From WVZH01 sp034430895 (GTDB lineage: Bacteria > Chloroflexota > Anaerolineae > Anaerolineales > E44-bin32), in the NCBI GenBank assembly GCA_034430895.1, contig DAOUDW010000008.1, positions 1-64,000 of the forward strand: DNA of 64,000 nt, read 5' to 3'. Positions 18,347 to 26,112 of the stretch are shown here, one piece after another. How positions within the stretch are numbered: position 1 is the first letter of the stretch; every line of letters starts with the position of its first letter. Both the position numbers and the translations under genes were made by a program. Under the pieces are notes generated by a model that was given only the letters and a program-made list of their open reading frames with translations, ran no database searches and was not told where the DNA came from.

Positions 18347-19693
18347 CTACTGCAGTGTCTGCTTCAGGACTCGAATGAGCTCTTCTTCTTGCTCCTCGAG
18401 GATTGTGCGTGGATCCAATACTACCCGATCCTTTTCGATGCGCGCAATAACAGCTGGTTGGGCGCTGCGCAATTGTTTGGATAATGCATTTGGATGGCGC
18501 ACTTCGATCGAAAGAACCCAGGTCGGTAAAGTCTCCTCGGGCAAACTACCACCGCCAACCGTCGAACGACTGGCAACGACTTCCCCCTGACCGATTTGCT
18601 TTACCCATCGTTTGGCGCGGTTTTGCAGGGTTTGATCTTCTGCGGCGATCATCTGCCAGACCGGGATCTTACTGACTGCTTCTCCGCGCAGATAATGCTG
18701 CAGGGTCGCACAGAGTGCTGCCAAACATAGTTTGTCCGGCCGGATGGCTCGGGCGAGGGGGTGTTTGCGCAGGCGTTTCACCAGCGTCTCCTCACCAACA
18801 ATGATACCCGCCTGTGGCCCTCCAAGCAGCTTATCCCCCGAGAAAGCCACGAGGGGAGCGCCATCCTGGAGGGATTCTTGTACCGTCGGTTCATGTCCGA
18901 GTCCAAATTGAGCTGTATCGAGGAGCGCGCCAGAACCGAGATCGTCGAATACAGGGACACCATGTTCCTGCCCGAATCGCACCAGTTCTTTCAAAGAAGG
19001 TTCCGTGGTGAAACCGATGATCTTGAAATTCGAATGGTGGGCGCGCAGGATCAGTGCCGTGCGTTCGTTGATGGCGGCTTCAAAGTCATTTAGATGCGTG
19101 CGGTTGGTCGTGCCCACTTCGATCAGCTTGGCGCCTGACTGCCGCATTACGTCTGGGATGCGAAATCCGCCCCCAATTTCGATCAATTGCGAACGTGAAA
19201 CGAGGACTTCCTTGCGACGTGCCAATGCAGTCAGCGCGAGGAGCACCGCCGCGGCGTTGTTGTTGACGACCAATGCAGCTTCAGCGCCGGTGAGTTTCTG
19301 CAGCAAACTTTCGGCGTGAACTTCGCGTTTGCCGCGTTTCCCGCGTACCAGGTCGTATTCCAGCGTGCTGTAGCTTTTGGCGACATCGCGCATTGCGATC
19401 TGGGCCTTGCTACACAGCGGCGCACGCCCAAGATTGGTATGCAGGATCACGCCGGTAGCGTTGATGACGGGCACCAGGGGGATCGATATCCATTTGTGCA
19501 GCGCAGCTCTTGCAGCTGTGAAGATATCGTCGGCTGATGGTGTTGTATTTCCGGCCCGAACGGATGCCCGGGCGAGTTGAAGCTGCTCTTGTAAAGCTTG
19601 CAGTGTGAGGGAGCGGCCGAATTCCGCAACGGTCTCTTGCCCGATTTCGCTTTGCAGCAAACGCTCTACCGAGGGGAGATCGCGCAGGCTCAT
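18347..19693 (-). CDS. selA: L-seryl-tRNA(Sec) selenium transferase
   Basis: SelA converts Ser-tRNA(Sec) to Sec-tRNA(Sec) with selenophosphate and PLP. The 448-residue protein has the SelA N-terminal domain (SLRDLPSVERLL), the box VINATGVILHTNLGRAPL, and the PLP-lysine segment FSGDKLLGGPQAGIIVG. I place the start at ATG 19693, not further upstream. It overlaps the stop of the preceding gene in an ATGA arrangement (19690-19693), matches the usual SelA N-terminus, and has GGAG upstream. selB, selD and the Sec tRNA are not in this window. Its presence suggests that the genome encodes selenoproteins. Confidence 0.94.
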   Translation of the reverse strand: MSLRDLPSVERLLQSEIGQETVAEFGRSLTLQALQEQLQLARASVRAGNTTPSADDIFTAARAALHKWISIPLVPVINATGVILHTNLGRAPLCSKAQIAMRDVAKSYSTLEYDLVRGKRGKREVHAESLLQKLTGAEAALVVNNNAAAVLLALTALARRKEVLVSRSQLIEIGGGFRIPDVMRQSGAKLIEVGTTNRTHLNDFEAAINERTALILRAHHSNFKIIGFTTEPSLKELVRFGQEHGVPVFDDLGSGALLDTAQFGLGHEPTVQESLQDGAPLVAFSGDKLLGGPQAGIIVGEETLVKRLRKHPLARAIRPDKLCLAALCATLQHYLRGEAVSKIPVWQMIAAEDQTLQNRAKRWVKQIGQGEVVASRSTVGGGSLPEETLPTWVLSIEVRHPNALSKQLRSAQPAVIARIEKDRVVLDPRTILEEQEEELIRVLKQTLQ

Positions 19694-20097
19694 CGTCTCG
19701 GTCTCCAGCTGCTTCGTTCCAGGAGGCGCAGCAACCATTCCAGCAGTCCCACACCGGCCGCCAGAATGATCGCCAATGGAAGCGAGAGGCTGCGGTTGAT
19801 CTGCAGCCAGACGCATAAGGCGGCGTACAAACCTACCCACATTCCTTGACGAAGGAGCGTACTCGGCGCCGCCGGACGTTTAGCCAGGAAGCGACGATGA
19901 AGAAGCCAGATGAAGGGAAGAGCCGTCCCTGTTACAGCCAGCACCCAGAGGAAGAAGAAAAACCAGCGCGGTCCAACGGTGGGAAGCGTGACATTCATCA
20001 ACAAAAGCAATCCCAACCAGCCGATTGCGGCAAGGATTAGCGCAGCGATCATCAAGCTGCGATAGTTGGATGAGGATGGATTGTCCACGGAAGACAT
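19690..20097 (-). CDS. Four-helix membrane protein of unknown function (135 aa)
   Basis: I do not recognise a named family. From ATG 20097, which has AGAGAGG just upstream, the product is 135 residues. It has four hydrophobic segments at about 15-35, 45-67, 85-100 and 105-125, with basic residues after the second (HRRFLAKR). An open frame extends further upstream, but that part is unlike a membrane protein start and would run into the promoter. The stop overlaps the selA start by 4 bp, so the pair is translationally coupled. A role in selenium metabolism is not implied by anything in the sequence. Confidence 0.65.
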   Translation of the reverse strand: MSSVDNPSSSNYRSLMIAALILAAIGWLGLLLLMNVTLPTVGPRWFFFFLWVLAVTGTALPFIWLLHRRFLAKRPAAPSTLLRQGMWVGLYAALCVWLQINRSLSLPLAIILAAGVGLLEWLLRLLERSSWRPRR

Positions 20098-20118
20098 TGC
20101 CTCTCTTCGTTCGTCAAG

Positions 20119-20147
20119 ATTATAGCGCACTGCCCTGCAGCATGGAA
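20119..20147 (-). promoter_or_regulatory. Candidate promoter of the membrane protein-selA-M24-tsaD run
   Basis: On the minus strand a perfect TATAAT (20119-20124) follows TTCCAT (20142-20147) after 17 nt. The predicted start of transcription would lie about 15 nt before the ATG at 20097. It is back to back with the promoter of the divergent ABC-F gene. Confidence 0.5.
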
Positions 20148-20182
20148 ACGTGTGCTGGGTCAGGGACAAAATTCGCCTGGGG

Positions 20183-20188
20183 TATAAT
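20183..20188 (+). promoter_or_regulatory. -10 box of the ABC-F gene, leaderless arrangement
   Basis: A perfect TATAAT ends only 7 nt before the ATG at 20196, so transcription would start at or next to the start codon. No ribosome-binding site is present upstream of that ATG. The -35 region is poor. Confidence 0.5.
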
Positions 20189-20195
20189 CCTCCCG

Positions 20196-22082
20196 ATGTC
20201 ACTGCTATCTGCTTCCGGTATTGCAAAATCCTATGGCGCCCAGGATGTGTTTTCGGGCGTGTCTTTGGCGATTCCACAGCGTGCTCGGGTTGCACTCGTG
20301 GGTACCAATGGCATTGGTAAAACTACGCTGTTGCGAGTTCTCATCGGGATTGAAAAACCGGACCAGGGTGTTGTGCAGCGAGCACGCGCTTTGCAAATTG
20401 GATATCTACCGCAGGAAATCAGCTACTCGAAAAGCCGAAAAGATGTGCTTTCGGAAACATTGTGGGAATCTATGCTGCAGGCTTTTTCAGCATTGCGCGC
20501 CCAAGAGGAGATCCTGGCGAATCTGGAGAAGAAAATGGCCGATCCAGCTGAATCGGAAAAAGCCGTTGAGCGCTATGGTCCGCTGCAAGAAGCGTTTGAA
20601 TTAGCAGGCGGGTACACCTATCCTGCTCAAATTCGCCGTGTCCTCAATGGCCTGGGTTTCCGTGAACCCGAATACGATCATCCCATCCAGCAGCTTTCAG
20701 GCGGGGAGCGCACCCGCGCATTCCTGACCAAACTGCTGCTCGAGGACCCAGATCTGTTGATTATGGACGAGCCGACCAATCATCTGGATCTCGAAGCTGT
20801 CGAATGGTTGGAAAATTGGCTGCGGGAATGGAAGGGCGCAGTCCTGATGGTGTCTCACGATCGTTATTTTCTAGATCGAACTGTGGATCGGATATTGGAA
20901 ATGTCCGCCGATGGTATCGATACTTACCGGGGGAATTATACCGATTATGTCGAACAACGTCTTGAACGACATCAAAGACGAAAAGCGCAATATCGAGCAC
21001 AGCAAGAGCATATCAAAAAGGAAGAGGAGTATATTCGCCGTAACATCGCCGGGCAGAACACGCGCCAGGCACAGGGTAGGCGCAAGCGCCTCGAACGGCT
21101 GATGCAGGAAGCTGCCATCTCTCCCGTGAAGGAAGCGCACAGCGTGCGCGTTGATTTCGGAGAAGTCAAGCGATCAGGTGACATCATCCTCGAAACCCAT
21201 GATTTGGAAATTGGCTTTTCCGATTCGGACACACCGTTGTTTCTCGTGCCGGATTTGGTGCTCCGGCGAGGGGAATGTGTTGCCATTATCGGTCCAAATG
21301 GGGCAGGCAAGACGACTTTCCTGAAAACGTTGTTGGAAGAGGTTGAACCATTCGCAGGTGATATTAGCTTAGGAGCAGGGCTTCATCTGGGTTATTTTGC
21401 ACAAGCGCATGAAGGTCTGGATCCCCAAAAAAGTGTCCTCGACTCCATTCTCGATGTGGCGCCAGAGCTGAAGATCTCTGAAGCGCGAAAGCTGCTTGCA
21501 CGATTCCTGTTTACGGGGGATACCGTTGAAAAGCCCATCGAGGTCCTTTCCGGTGGCGAACGAGCGCGTGTGGCGTTGGCCCTCTTGGCACTCGAAGGGG
21601 CGAACTTCCTCATGCTGGACGAACCGACCAATCACCTCGATATCCGTTCGCAGGAGATTTTTGAACGGGCTTTGGGCGACTTTCCCGGAACGATCCTGCT
21701 TGTCTCTCACGATCGATACCTCATTGATATGTTGGCTACGCAGGTATGGGTTGTGGAACCTTTCGAGAAAACACTCGAAGTATGTCGGGGTGGATATGCC
21801 GTCTATCAAGAAACCCGCCGTCAGAGAGTCGAGAAACGAAAGGAAAAGCCACTGCGCGATACGAATCGGGTTGAGAAACGAAGGTCCGTTTCTCGGGTCG
21901 GAATCGAAGATCTCGAAGACCGGATTCATGAAATCGAGGTCGCGCTGGCACAAATCGCAAACGAGATCCAGGACTCTCAGGAAGATCATCTTCGGGTGCA
22001 GCAATTGGGACAGACCTATGCCGAACTTGAAGATCAGTTGAATGCTTACCTGCAACGCTGGGAGAAATTGGCCAAAGAATGA
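20196..22082 (+). CDS. ABC-F family ATPase (ribosome-associated type)
   Basis: The 628-residue soluble protein carries two ABC ATPase domains and no membrane segments, the ABC-F layout. Domain 1 (about 1-250) has GTNGIGKTT, LSGGERTRAFL and LLIMDEPTNHLD. A charged linker with many Arg/Lys follows (about 250-325), including the region between the two domains that contacts tRNA in this family. Domain 2 (about 330-535) has GPNGAGKTT, LSGGERARVALALL and LMLDEPTNHLD. A C-terminal coiled coil (about 555-628) ends the protein. ABC-F proteins act on stalled or initiating ribosomes and some confer antibiotic resistance; the subtype is not clear. The start ATG 20196 is chosen because MSLLSASGIAKSYG is the normal N-terminus. 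Confidence 0.92.
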   Translation: MSLLSASGIAKSYGAQDVFSGVSLAIPQRARVALVGTNGIGKTTLLRVLIGIEKPDQGVVQRARALQIGYLPQEISYSKSRKDVLSETLWESMLQAFSALRAQEEILANLEKKMADPAESEKAVERYGPLQEAFELAGGYTYPAQIRRVLNGLGFREPEYDHPIQQLSGGERTRAFLTKLLLEDPDLLIMDEPTNHLDLEAVEWLENWLREWKGAVLMVSHDRYFLDRTVDRILEMSADGIDTYRGNYTDYVEQRLERHQRRKAQYRAQQEHIKKEEEYIRRNIAGQNTRQAQGRRKRLERLMQEAAISPVKEAHSVRVDFGEVKRSGDIILETHDLEIGFSDSDTPLFLVPDLVLRRGECVAIIGPNGAGKTTFLKTLLEEVEPFAGDISLGAGLHLGYFAQAHEGLDPQKSVLDSILDVAPELKISEARKLLARFLFTGDTVEKPIEVLSGGERARVALALLALEGANFLMLDEPTNHLDIRSQEIFERALGDFPGTILLVSHDRYLIDMLATQVWVVEPFEKTLEVCRGGYAVYQETRRQRVEKRKEKPLRDTNRVEKRRSVSRVGIEDLEDRIHEIEVALAQIANEIQDSQEDHLRVQQLGQTYAELEDQLNAYLQRWEKLAKE

Positions 22083-22178
22083 TCGGATGTCCGAGCGGAA
22101 AACCGGTGCAAAATTGCATTCATACAGCCACCTTAGCGTGTTTAGCAGGTGTATGAAGAATACAGAATCGATGCATGA

Positions 22179-22184
22179 TATAAT
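22179..22184 (+). promoter_or_regulatory. Extended -10 promoter candidate for the LCP gene
   Basis: TATAAT at 22179-22184 is preceded by TGA, giving the extended form TGATATAAT. No -35 box is visible, as is common for extended -10 promoters. It would leave a leader of about 120 nt before the LCP gene. Confidence 0.45.
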
Positions 22185-22309
22185 CCGACAGAATTTCAGA
22201 TTGAGGAGTGGTTTTCAATCGTTCCAAACACTTCTGTATCGAAATTCACTATCCGGTCGTTTTTTTCTGATCATTATTGTATAAAGTTTGGGAGTATGGA
22301 TACTGCAGT

Positions 22310-23743
22310 ATGAAACCTAGTCGAAAGCCACAAGCGAAGCGGAGGCGTCCTCCCGCCAATCGGTTGATCAAAGTTTTATCTTGGGCGTTTGGTATTGCCG
22401 TATTAATCTCGTTGGTATTAATTTACAGTTTCGTTCTGGACTTCGTTCGCCCAGGGGATACCCAGCCGATACCAACAGGTGGTATTGATGAAACCAACGA
22501 GATGGCACCGGTTGCAACGCCTACGGTAATGTTGTTGGATGAGAAGTTGCCTGATCCCTGGAATGGGACAGATCGAGTAACCATTCTGTTAATGGGGCTT
22601 GACTTCCGCGACTGGCTCTCGGGAGAAGGACCGCCACGGACCGACTCCATGATGCTGGCGACACTGGATCCGGTCAGCCTTACCGCAGGGATGCTCTCGA
22701 TCCCGCGCGACTTGTGGGTCGAAATTCCCAATTACGGACATGGTCGGATCAACACAGCGTACTTCATCGGGGAACGAGATCGACTTCCTGGTGGCGGGCC
22801 GGCGCTTGCCGTGGCGACGGTGGAAAAATTTATCGGCGTTCCCATTCAGTATTACATGCAAATTGATTTCAGTGCCTTCGAGAGAATGGTCGACGAAATA
22901 GGCGGGATCCAAGTGGAGGTTCCCGAATACATTAAGGTCGATCCCATCGGACCGGACAACACTATTCGCCTGGAGGCGGGAACGTATACCTTCGATGGAG
23001 AAACGGCCTTGGCCTATGCGCGTTCACGCAAATCGGAAGGTGGGGACTTCGACCGTGCTCGCCGCCAACAACAGGTGGCCATTGCCATTCGGGAAAAACT
23101 TCTCGACCTTGGAAATCTACCTTCGCTTATCGCCAAAGCGCCGGCACTTTACCACGAATTGGAATCTGGCATCCGCACGAATCTATCGGCGGATGAGATC
23201 ATTTCCCTGGGCCTGCTGGCGTTAAAAGTGGATCAAGAAGATATTCATCGCGGCGTGATCGCCCCGCCGACAAACGTCACCCTGGAGACGGTCCTCTACG
23301 GTGGTGAGGAGGCCGAAGTGCTCAAACCCGTGCCGGATCAAATCCGATTATTACGTGATGAAATCTTTACCTCATCTGGGGCAATAGGCCCTTCCATTGA
23401 TGATGAGAATGCCGGTGAAGCGGCACAGCAGGAAGGTGCGCGCGTCGCTGTCTTGAACGGCGCGGGCGAGGAGGGCCTGGCTGGCCAGGCCGCAGATTTG
23501 CTGCGTAAATTCGGCTTCAATATCGTGGAAGTATCGAATGCAGATCGGATGGATTACCCGCAGACCCGCGTGATCGACTACACCGGGAATCCCTACACGA
23601 CGCAGTACTTGATGGAATTGGTGGATTTGACCCAGAGTCAAATCCTCTACCAGAATAACTCAGGGTCCGAGATCGATTTGGCGATCATCATGGGCTATGA
23701 TTGGTATCAAGTCTTATCGATGCTTAATGCAGCGCTTCCGTGA
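22310..23743 (+). CDS. LytR-CpsA-Psr (LCP) family protein with LytR_C domain
   Basis: The 477-residue protein has a basic cytoplasmic N-terminus, one membrane helix (about 28-50), and an extracytoplasmic LCP domain. The family hallmarks are present: ILLMGLDFRD, RTDSMMLATLDP, MLSIPRDLWVEIPNYGHGRINTAY, then YARSRKSEGGDFDRARRQQ with the conserved Arg and Asp residues. The C-terminus from about residue 375 (ARVAVLNGAGEEGLAGQAADLL) is the LytR_C domain. LCP enzymes transfer polyprenyl-linked glycopolymers onto peptidoglycan or proteins. Start ATG 22310 is preferred over TTG 22277, although its ribosome-binding site is weak (GGGAG, 16 nt upstream). Confidence 0.9.
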   Translation: MKPSRKPQAKRRRPPANRLIKVLSWAFGIAVLISLVLIYSFVLDFVRPGDTQPIPTGGIDETNEMAPVATPTVMLLDEKLPDPWNGTDRVTILLMGLDFRDWLSGEGPPRTDSMMLATLDPVSLTAGMLSIPRDLWVEIPNYGHGRINTAYFIGERDRLPGGGPALAVATVEKFIGVPIQYYMQIDFSAFERMVDEIGGIQVEVPEYIKVDPIGPDNTIRLEAGTYTFDGETALAYARSRKSEGGDFDRARRQQQVAIAIREKLLDLGNLPSLIAKAPALYHELESGIRTNLSADEIISLGLLALKVDQEDIHRGVIAPPTNVTLETVLYGGEEAEVLKPVPDQIRLLRDEIFTSSGAIGPSIDDENAGEAAQQEGARVAVLNGAGEEGLAGQAADLLRKFGFNIVEVSNADRMDYPQTRVIDYTGNPYTTQYLMELVDLTQSQILYQNNSGSEIDLAIIMGYDWYQVLSMLNAALP

Positions 23744-23855
23744 TCGAAGACCTAATTTGTGGCGGGATGCTGCCCATCCCAACATTGATCCCACGTCGAA
23801 AAATTTCATTGAGGACTGAGACATTCAAAGGAAGAGAAGAACGTCGCTGCGTGTG

Positions 23856-23877
23856 AACACCCAAGGGTGTTTTTTTT
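23856..23877 (+). terminator. Rho-independent terminator of the LCP gene
   Basis: AACACC (23856-23861) pairs with GGTGTT (23666 offset corrected: 23866-23871) around a CAAG loop, followed by a run of T to 23877. It lies between the LCP gene and the convergent alkyltransferase-like gene. Confidence 0.75.
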
Positions 23878-24262
23878 AATCTTTGGCAGGGGGAAGGAAC
23901 CCGCGGGAACGCAACCAAGCTTCTTCAGGCTGCCAGAGGAAGCGCTTGATATCGATGCGCCCATTTTCGTCGAAGGATATCCCTTCGTCTTCGAGCAATT
24001 TTCGCTGCAAGTCAGGACCGAAACCCGGTCTTTGACTCACACGGCCCTGTGCATTAACGACGCGATGCCAGGGCACATCTTCCGGACAGCTCGCCATGGC
24101 ATATCCCACCCAGCGTGCACGTACCGCGCAGTAACTCGCATAGGGCATTTCGGGCGGTGGTGGGATGAAGGTTGCGATCCGGCCGTAGGTCATAACCTGA
24201 CCGGAGGGGATACTTTTTACGATATGGTAGACACTTTGGTTAAATCGCGTGCGATCCGTCAT
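23876..24262 (-). CDS. Alkyltransferase-like protein (MGMT fold, PWHR motif)
   Basis: The 128-residue protein is the DNA-binding domain of the O6-alkylguanine-DNA alkyltransferase family: IPSGQVMTYGRIA, then the active-site segment VPWHRVVNAQGRVS. The methyl-accepting Cys of true MGMT (PCHRV) is replaced by Trp. This defines alkyltransferase-like proteins, which bind O6-alkylguanine and hand the lesion to nucleotide excision repair rather than reversing it. It is 25 bp downstream of nadE on the same strand and may share its transcript. The stop codon overlaps the T-run of the convergent LCP terminator. Confidence 0.9.
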   Translation of the reverse strand: MTDRTRFNQSVYHIVKSIPSGQVMTYGRIATFIPPPPEMPYASYCAVRARWVGYAMASCPEDVPWHRVVNAQGRVSQRPGFGPDLQRKLLEDEGISFDENGRIDIKRFLWQPEEAWLRSRGFLPPAKD

Positions 24263-24287
24263 TGTTGCCTACCCCAAATCCATTCGA

Positions 24288-25118
24288 CTAAAAACTCCAA
24301 TCCGGTGGTTCGAGGAATTCAACGCCCACCGTTCGCTTGCTGATCTTTGCGATTGGCGGCATCACGCGCTTGAATTGTGTCCGTTGGATTTGTTTTACGA
24401 CCGCTTCAACAATCGAACGCTTGAAACCGGCTTCCACACAGGACGAGAGTGAATATTGTTCCTCAATTAACAAATATAAAAGCTGATCGACTTCTTCGTA
24501 GGTGAAGCCCAACTCCTCTTCGTCGGTCTGCCCGACCCAGAGATCGGCGGAAGGTGGTTTGGCGATGATCACTTCGGGAACCCCGACGGCTCCTGCAAGC
24601 TGTCGAACCTGTGTTTTGTACAGGTCGCCAAGCGGATTGAACCCACAGGCCGCATCACCATAGAGGGTTGTATAGCCCAGGAGGACTTCCGTCTTGTTTC
24701 CTGTTCCCACAACCAGGCCATCGAAAGCGGCGGATTGATCGTAAAGGACGATCATGCGCGATCTGGCCATGACGTTTCCCTTACGAATTGGATCTGTATC
24801 CGAAACGAGTTCAAGGAATGCATCGACCATTTCGGTTATCGGAATGGTCTTCTGGTTGACTCCTGTGGCCTGGATGACCAGGTCGGCGTGTTCCAACGAT
24901 TGTGGTGAGGATGATTCATAAGGCATTCGCAGTGCGAGTACATTTTCCGGACCCAGAGCAGCGGCGGTTAGAAAACACGTGAGTGCGGAGTCGACGCCGC
25001 CGGAAACCCCGACGACGGCATGTTGGAATCCGGCTTGTGTGATTTGTGTGCGAATGAAGGATTGAAGTGTGTCCTGCACTTTGCCAATATCAAGGTTTAA
25101 TTTTTTTTGAAAATCCAT
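24288..25118 (-). CDS. nadE: NAD+ synthase (ammonia-dependent)
   Basis: NadE amidates deamido-NAD+ in the last step of NAD+ synthesis. The 276-residue single-domain protein has the PP-loop VGVSGGVDSALT near residue 40 and the late segments LLGYTTLYGDAACGFNPLGDLYKTQVRQLA and PPSADLW. The glutaminase domain of the larger glutamine-dependent form is absent, so it should use ammonia. It is the middle gene of a minus-strand run: Lgt-like protein, nadE, alkyltransferase-like protein. Confidence 0.95.
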   Translation of the reverse strand: MDFQKKLNLDIGKVQDTLQSFIRTQITQAGFQHAVVGVSGGVDSALTCFLTAAALGPENVLALRMPYESSSPQSLEHADLVIQATGVNQKTIPITEMVDAFLELVSDTDPIRKGNVMARSRMIVLYDQSAAFDGLVVGTGNKTEVLLGYTTLYGDAACGFNPLGDLYKTQVRQLAGAVGVPEVIIAKPPSADLWVGQTDEEELGFTYEEVDQLLYLLIEEQYSLSSCVEAGFKRSIVEAVVKQIQRTQFKRVMPPIAKISKRTVGVEFLEPPDWSF

Positions 25119-25173
25119 CGTTATATCCTTTAAAATCTGCCATATATGCTCGACGATAAAGAATGCTGTTATT

Positions 25174-25935
25174 CTACCGCCTTACTTGTGAACCGGGTTT
25201 CTTGAACCATACCAGAACGAATCCACACAACGCAGTTAGTAGTACGGCGGCTGAGCCAACGGTGTCCAGGCGGAATTCATGCACGAGCAGCGCAGGATCG
25301 CTCCGCGTGAAACTGAGTGCAAGCGCCACAGCGGCGATCGTCGCAAGGCTGAGACATCCCAAAACGCCGCGTTTGAGCTGCAGATTGGAAAGCACATACA
25401 GCGAGAGCAATATCACCAAGCTGGAAATGATCCCCGCCATCTGCGTCGGCCAACGAGAGGTGAAGCCACCGAACATATCTTCCACCACTGGCGTCCAGTG
25501 GCTTTCCGGCATTTGAGTGCCATAGGCACAGCCATCGAGATAACATCCCGACCAGGCGGAGAGTGCGATAATTCCCGCGGGAATGGCTAATGAGTCGATC
25601 AAAGACCAAAAGGAATGCTCACTGCGGAATGAATAGAACCCAACCCCCAGAATGGCGCCGAAAGCGGCACCGACCCAGGTCAAGCCGCCTTGCCAGAGCC
25701 AGAAAATTTCGATGGCATGACTTGCGTAGTATTCCCGGTGAAGATAGACGAAGCCCGTACGCGCACCGCATAAACCGAGGAACAGTGCGATAAGCGCAGC
25801 ATCGATGTATTCGGTCCTGGAATGGGTTCGCTGATTGTCATTTGAATTGGATTTCGGCGCAGGGTCGAAAAATCCAAGCCAAAGAAAGCTCGCCAGGGTG
25901 CCAATGATGAAAATCGCAGGATATGTGTTTGACAT
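25174..25935 (-). CDS. Lgt-like membrane protein lacking the catalytic His
   Basis: The 253-residue polytopic protein resembles prolipoprotein diacylglyceryl transferase over several stretches: GARTGFVYLHREYY, IFWLWQGGLTWVGAAFG, WSGCYLDGCAYGTQMP and SRWPTQMAG. In functional Lgt the second stretch reads roughly WxGGMSFHGG; here the His is replaced (TWVGA), and the later Arg/Asn motif of Lgt is not evident. True Lgt attaches diacylglycerol to the lipobox Cys. This protein may be a divergent paralogue with another role, so I leave the gene unnamed. It starts 177 bp from the divergent GNAT gene and ends 55 bp before nadE. Confidence 0.7.
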   Translation of the reverse strand: MSNTYPAIFIIGTLASFLWLGFFDPAPKSNSNDNQRTHSRTEYIDAALIALFLGLCGARTGFVYLHREYYASHAIEIFWLWQGGLTWVGAAFGAILGVGFYSFRSEHSFWSLIDSLAIPAGIIALSAWSGCYLDGCAYGTQMPESHWTPVVEDMFGGFTSRWPTQMAGIISSLVILLSLYVLSNLQLKRGVLGCLSLATIAAVALALSFTRSDPALLVHEFRLDTVGSAAVLLTALCGFVLVWFKKPGSQVRR

Positions 25936-26078
25936 GACTGCACCTTACGATTCAAAATGATACCACTGGCGGACGCAGCTGCTCAGAGCAACGTGATGCT
26001 TTTCTGAGGGGAGATTTCTATGCGGATAATTCGTTTTCCGCTGTGTATTTTCGCAACCCGTTATCACTGATGGCGTTG

Positions 26079-26084
26079 TATAAT
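26079..26084 (+). promoter_or_regulatory. -10 box for the 381-aa GNAT gene
   Basis: TATAAT at 26079-26084 lies 28 nt before the ATG at 26113, with a strong GGAGGAG ribosome-binding site between (26102-26108). No clear -35 box is seen. Confidence 0.45.
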
Positions 26085-26112
26085 CAAATCGTCATTATAT
26101 TGGAGGAGAGCT

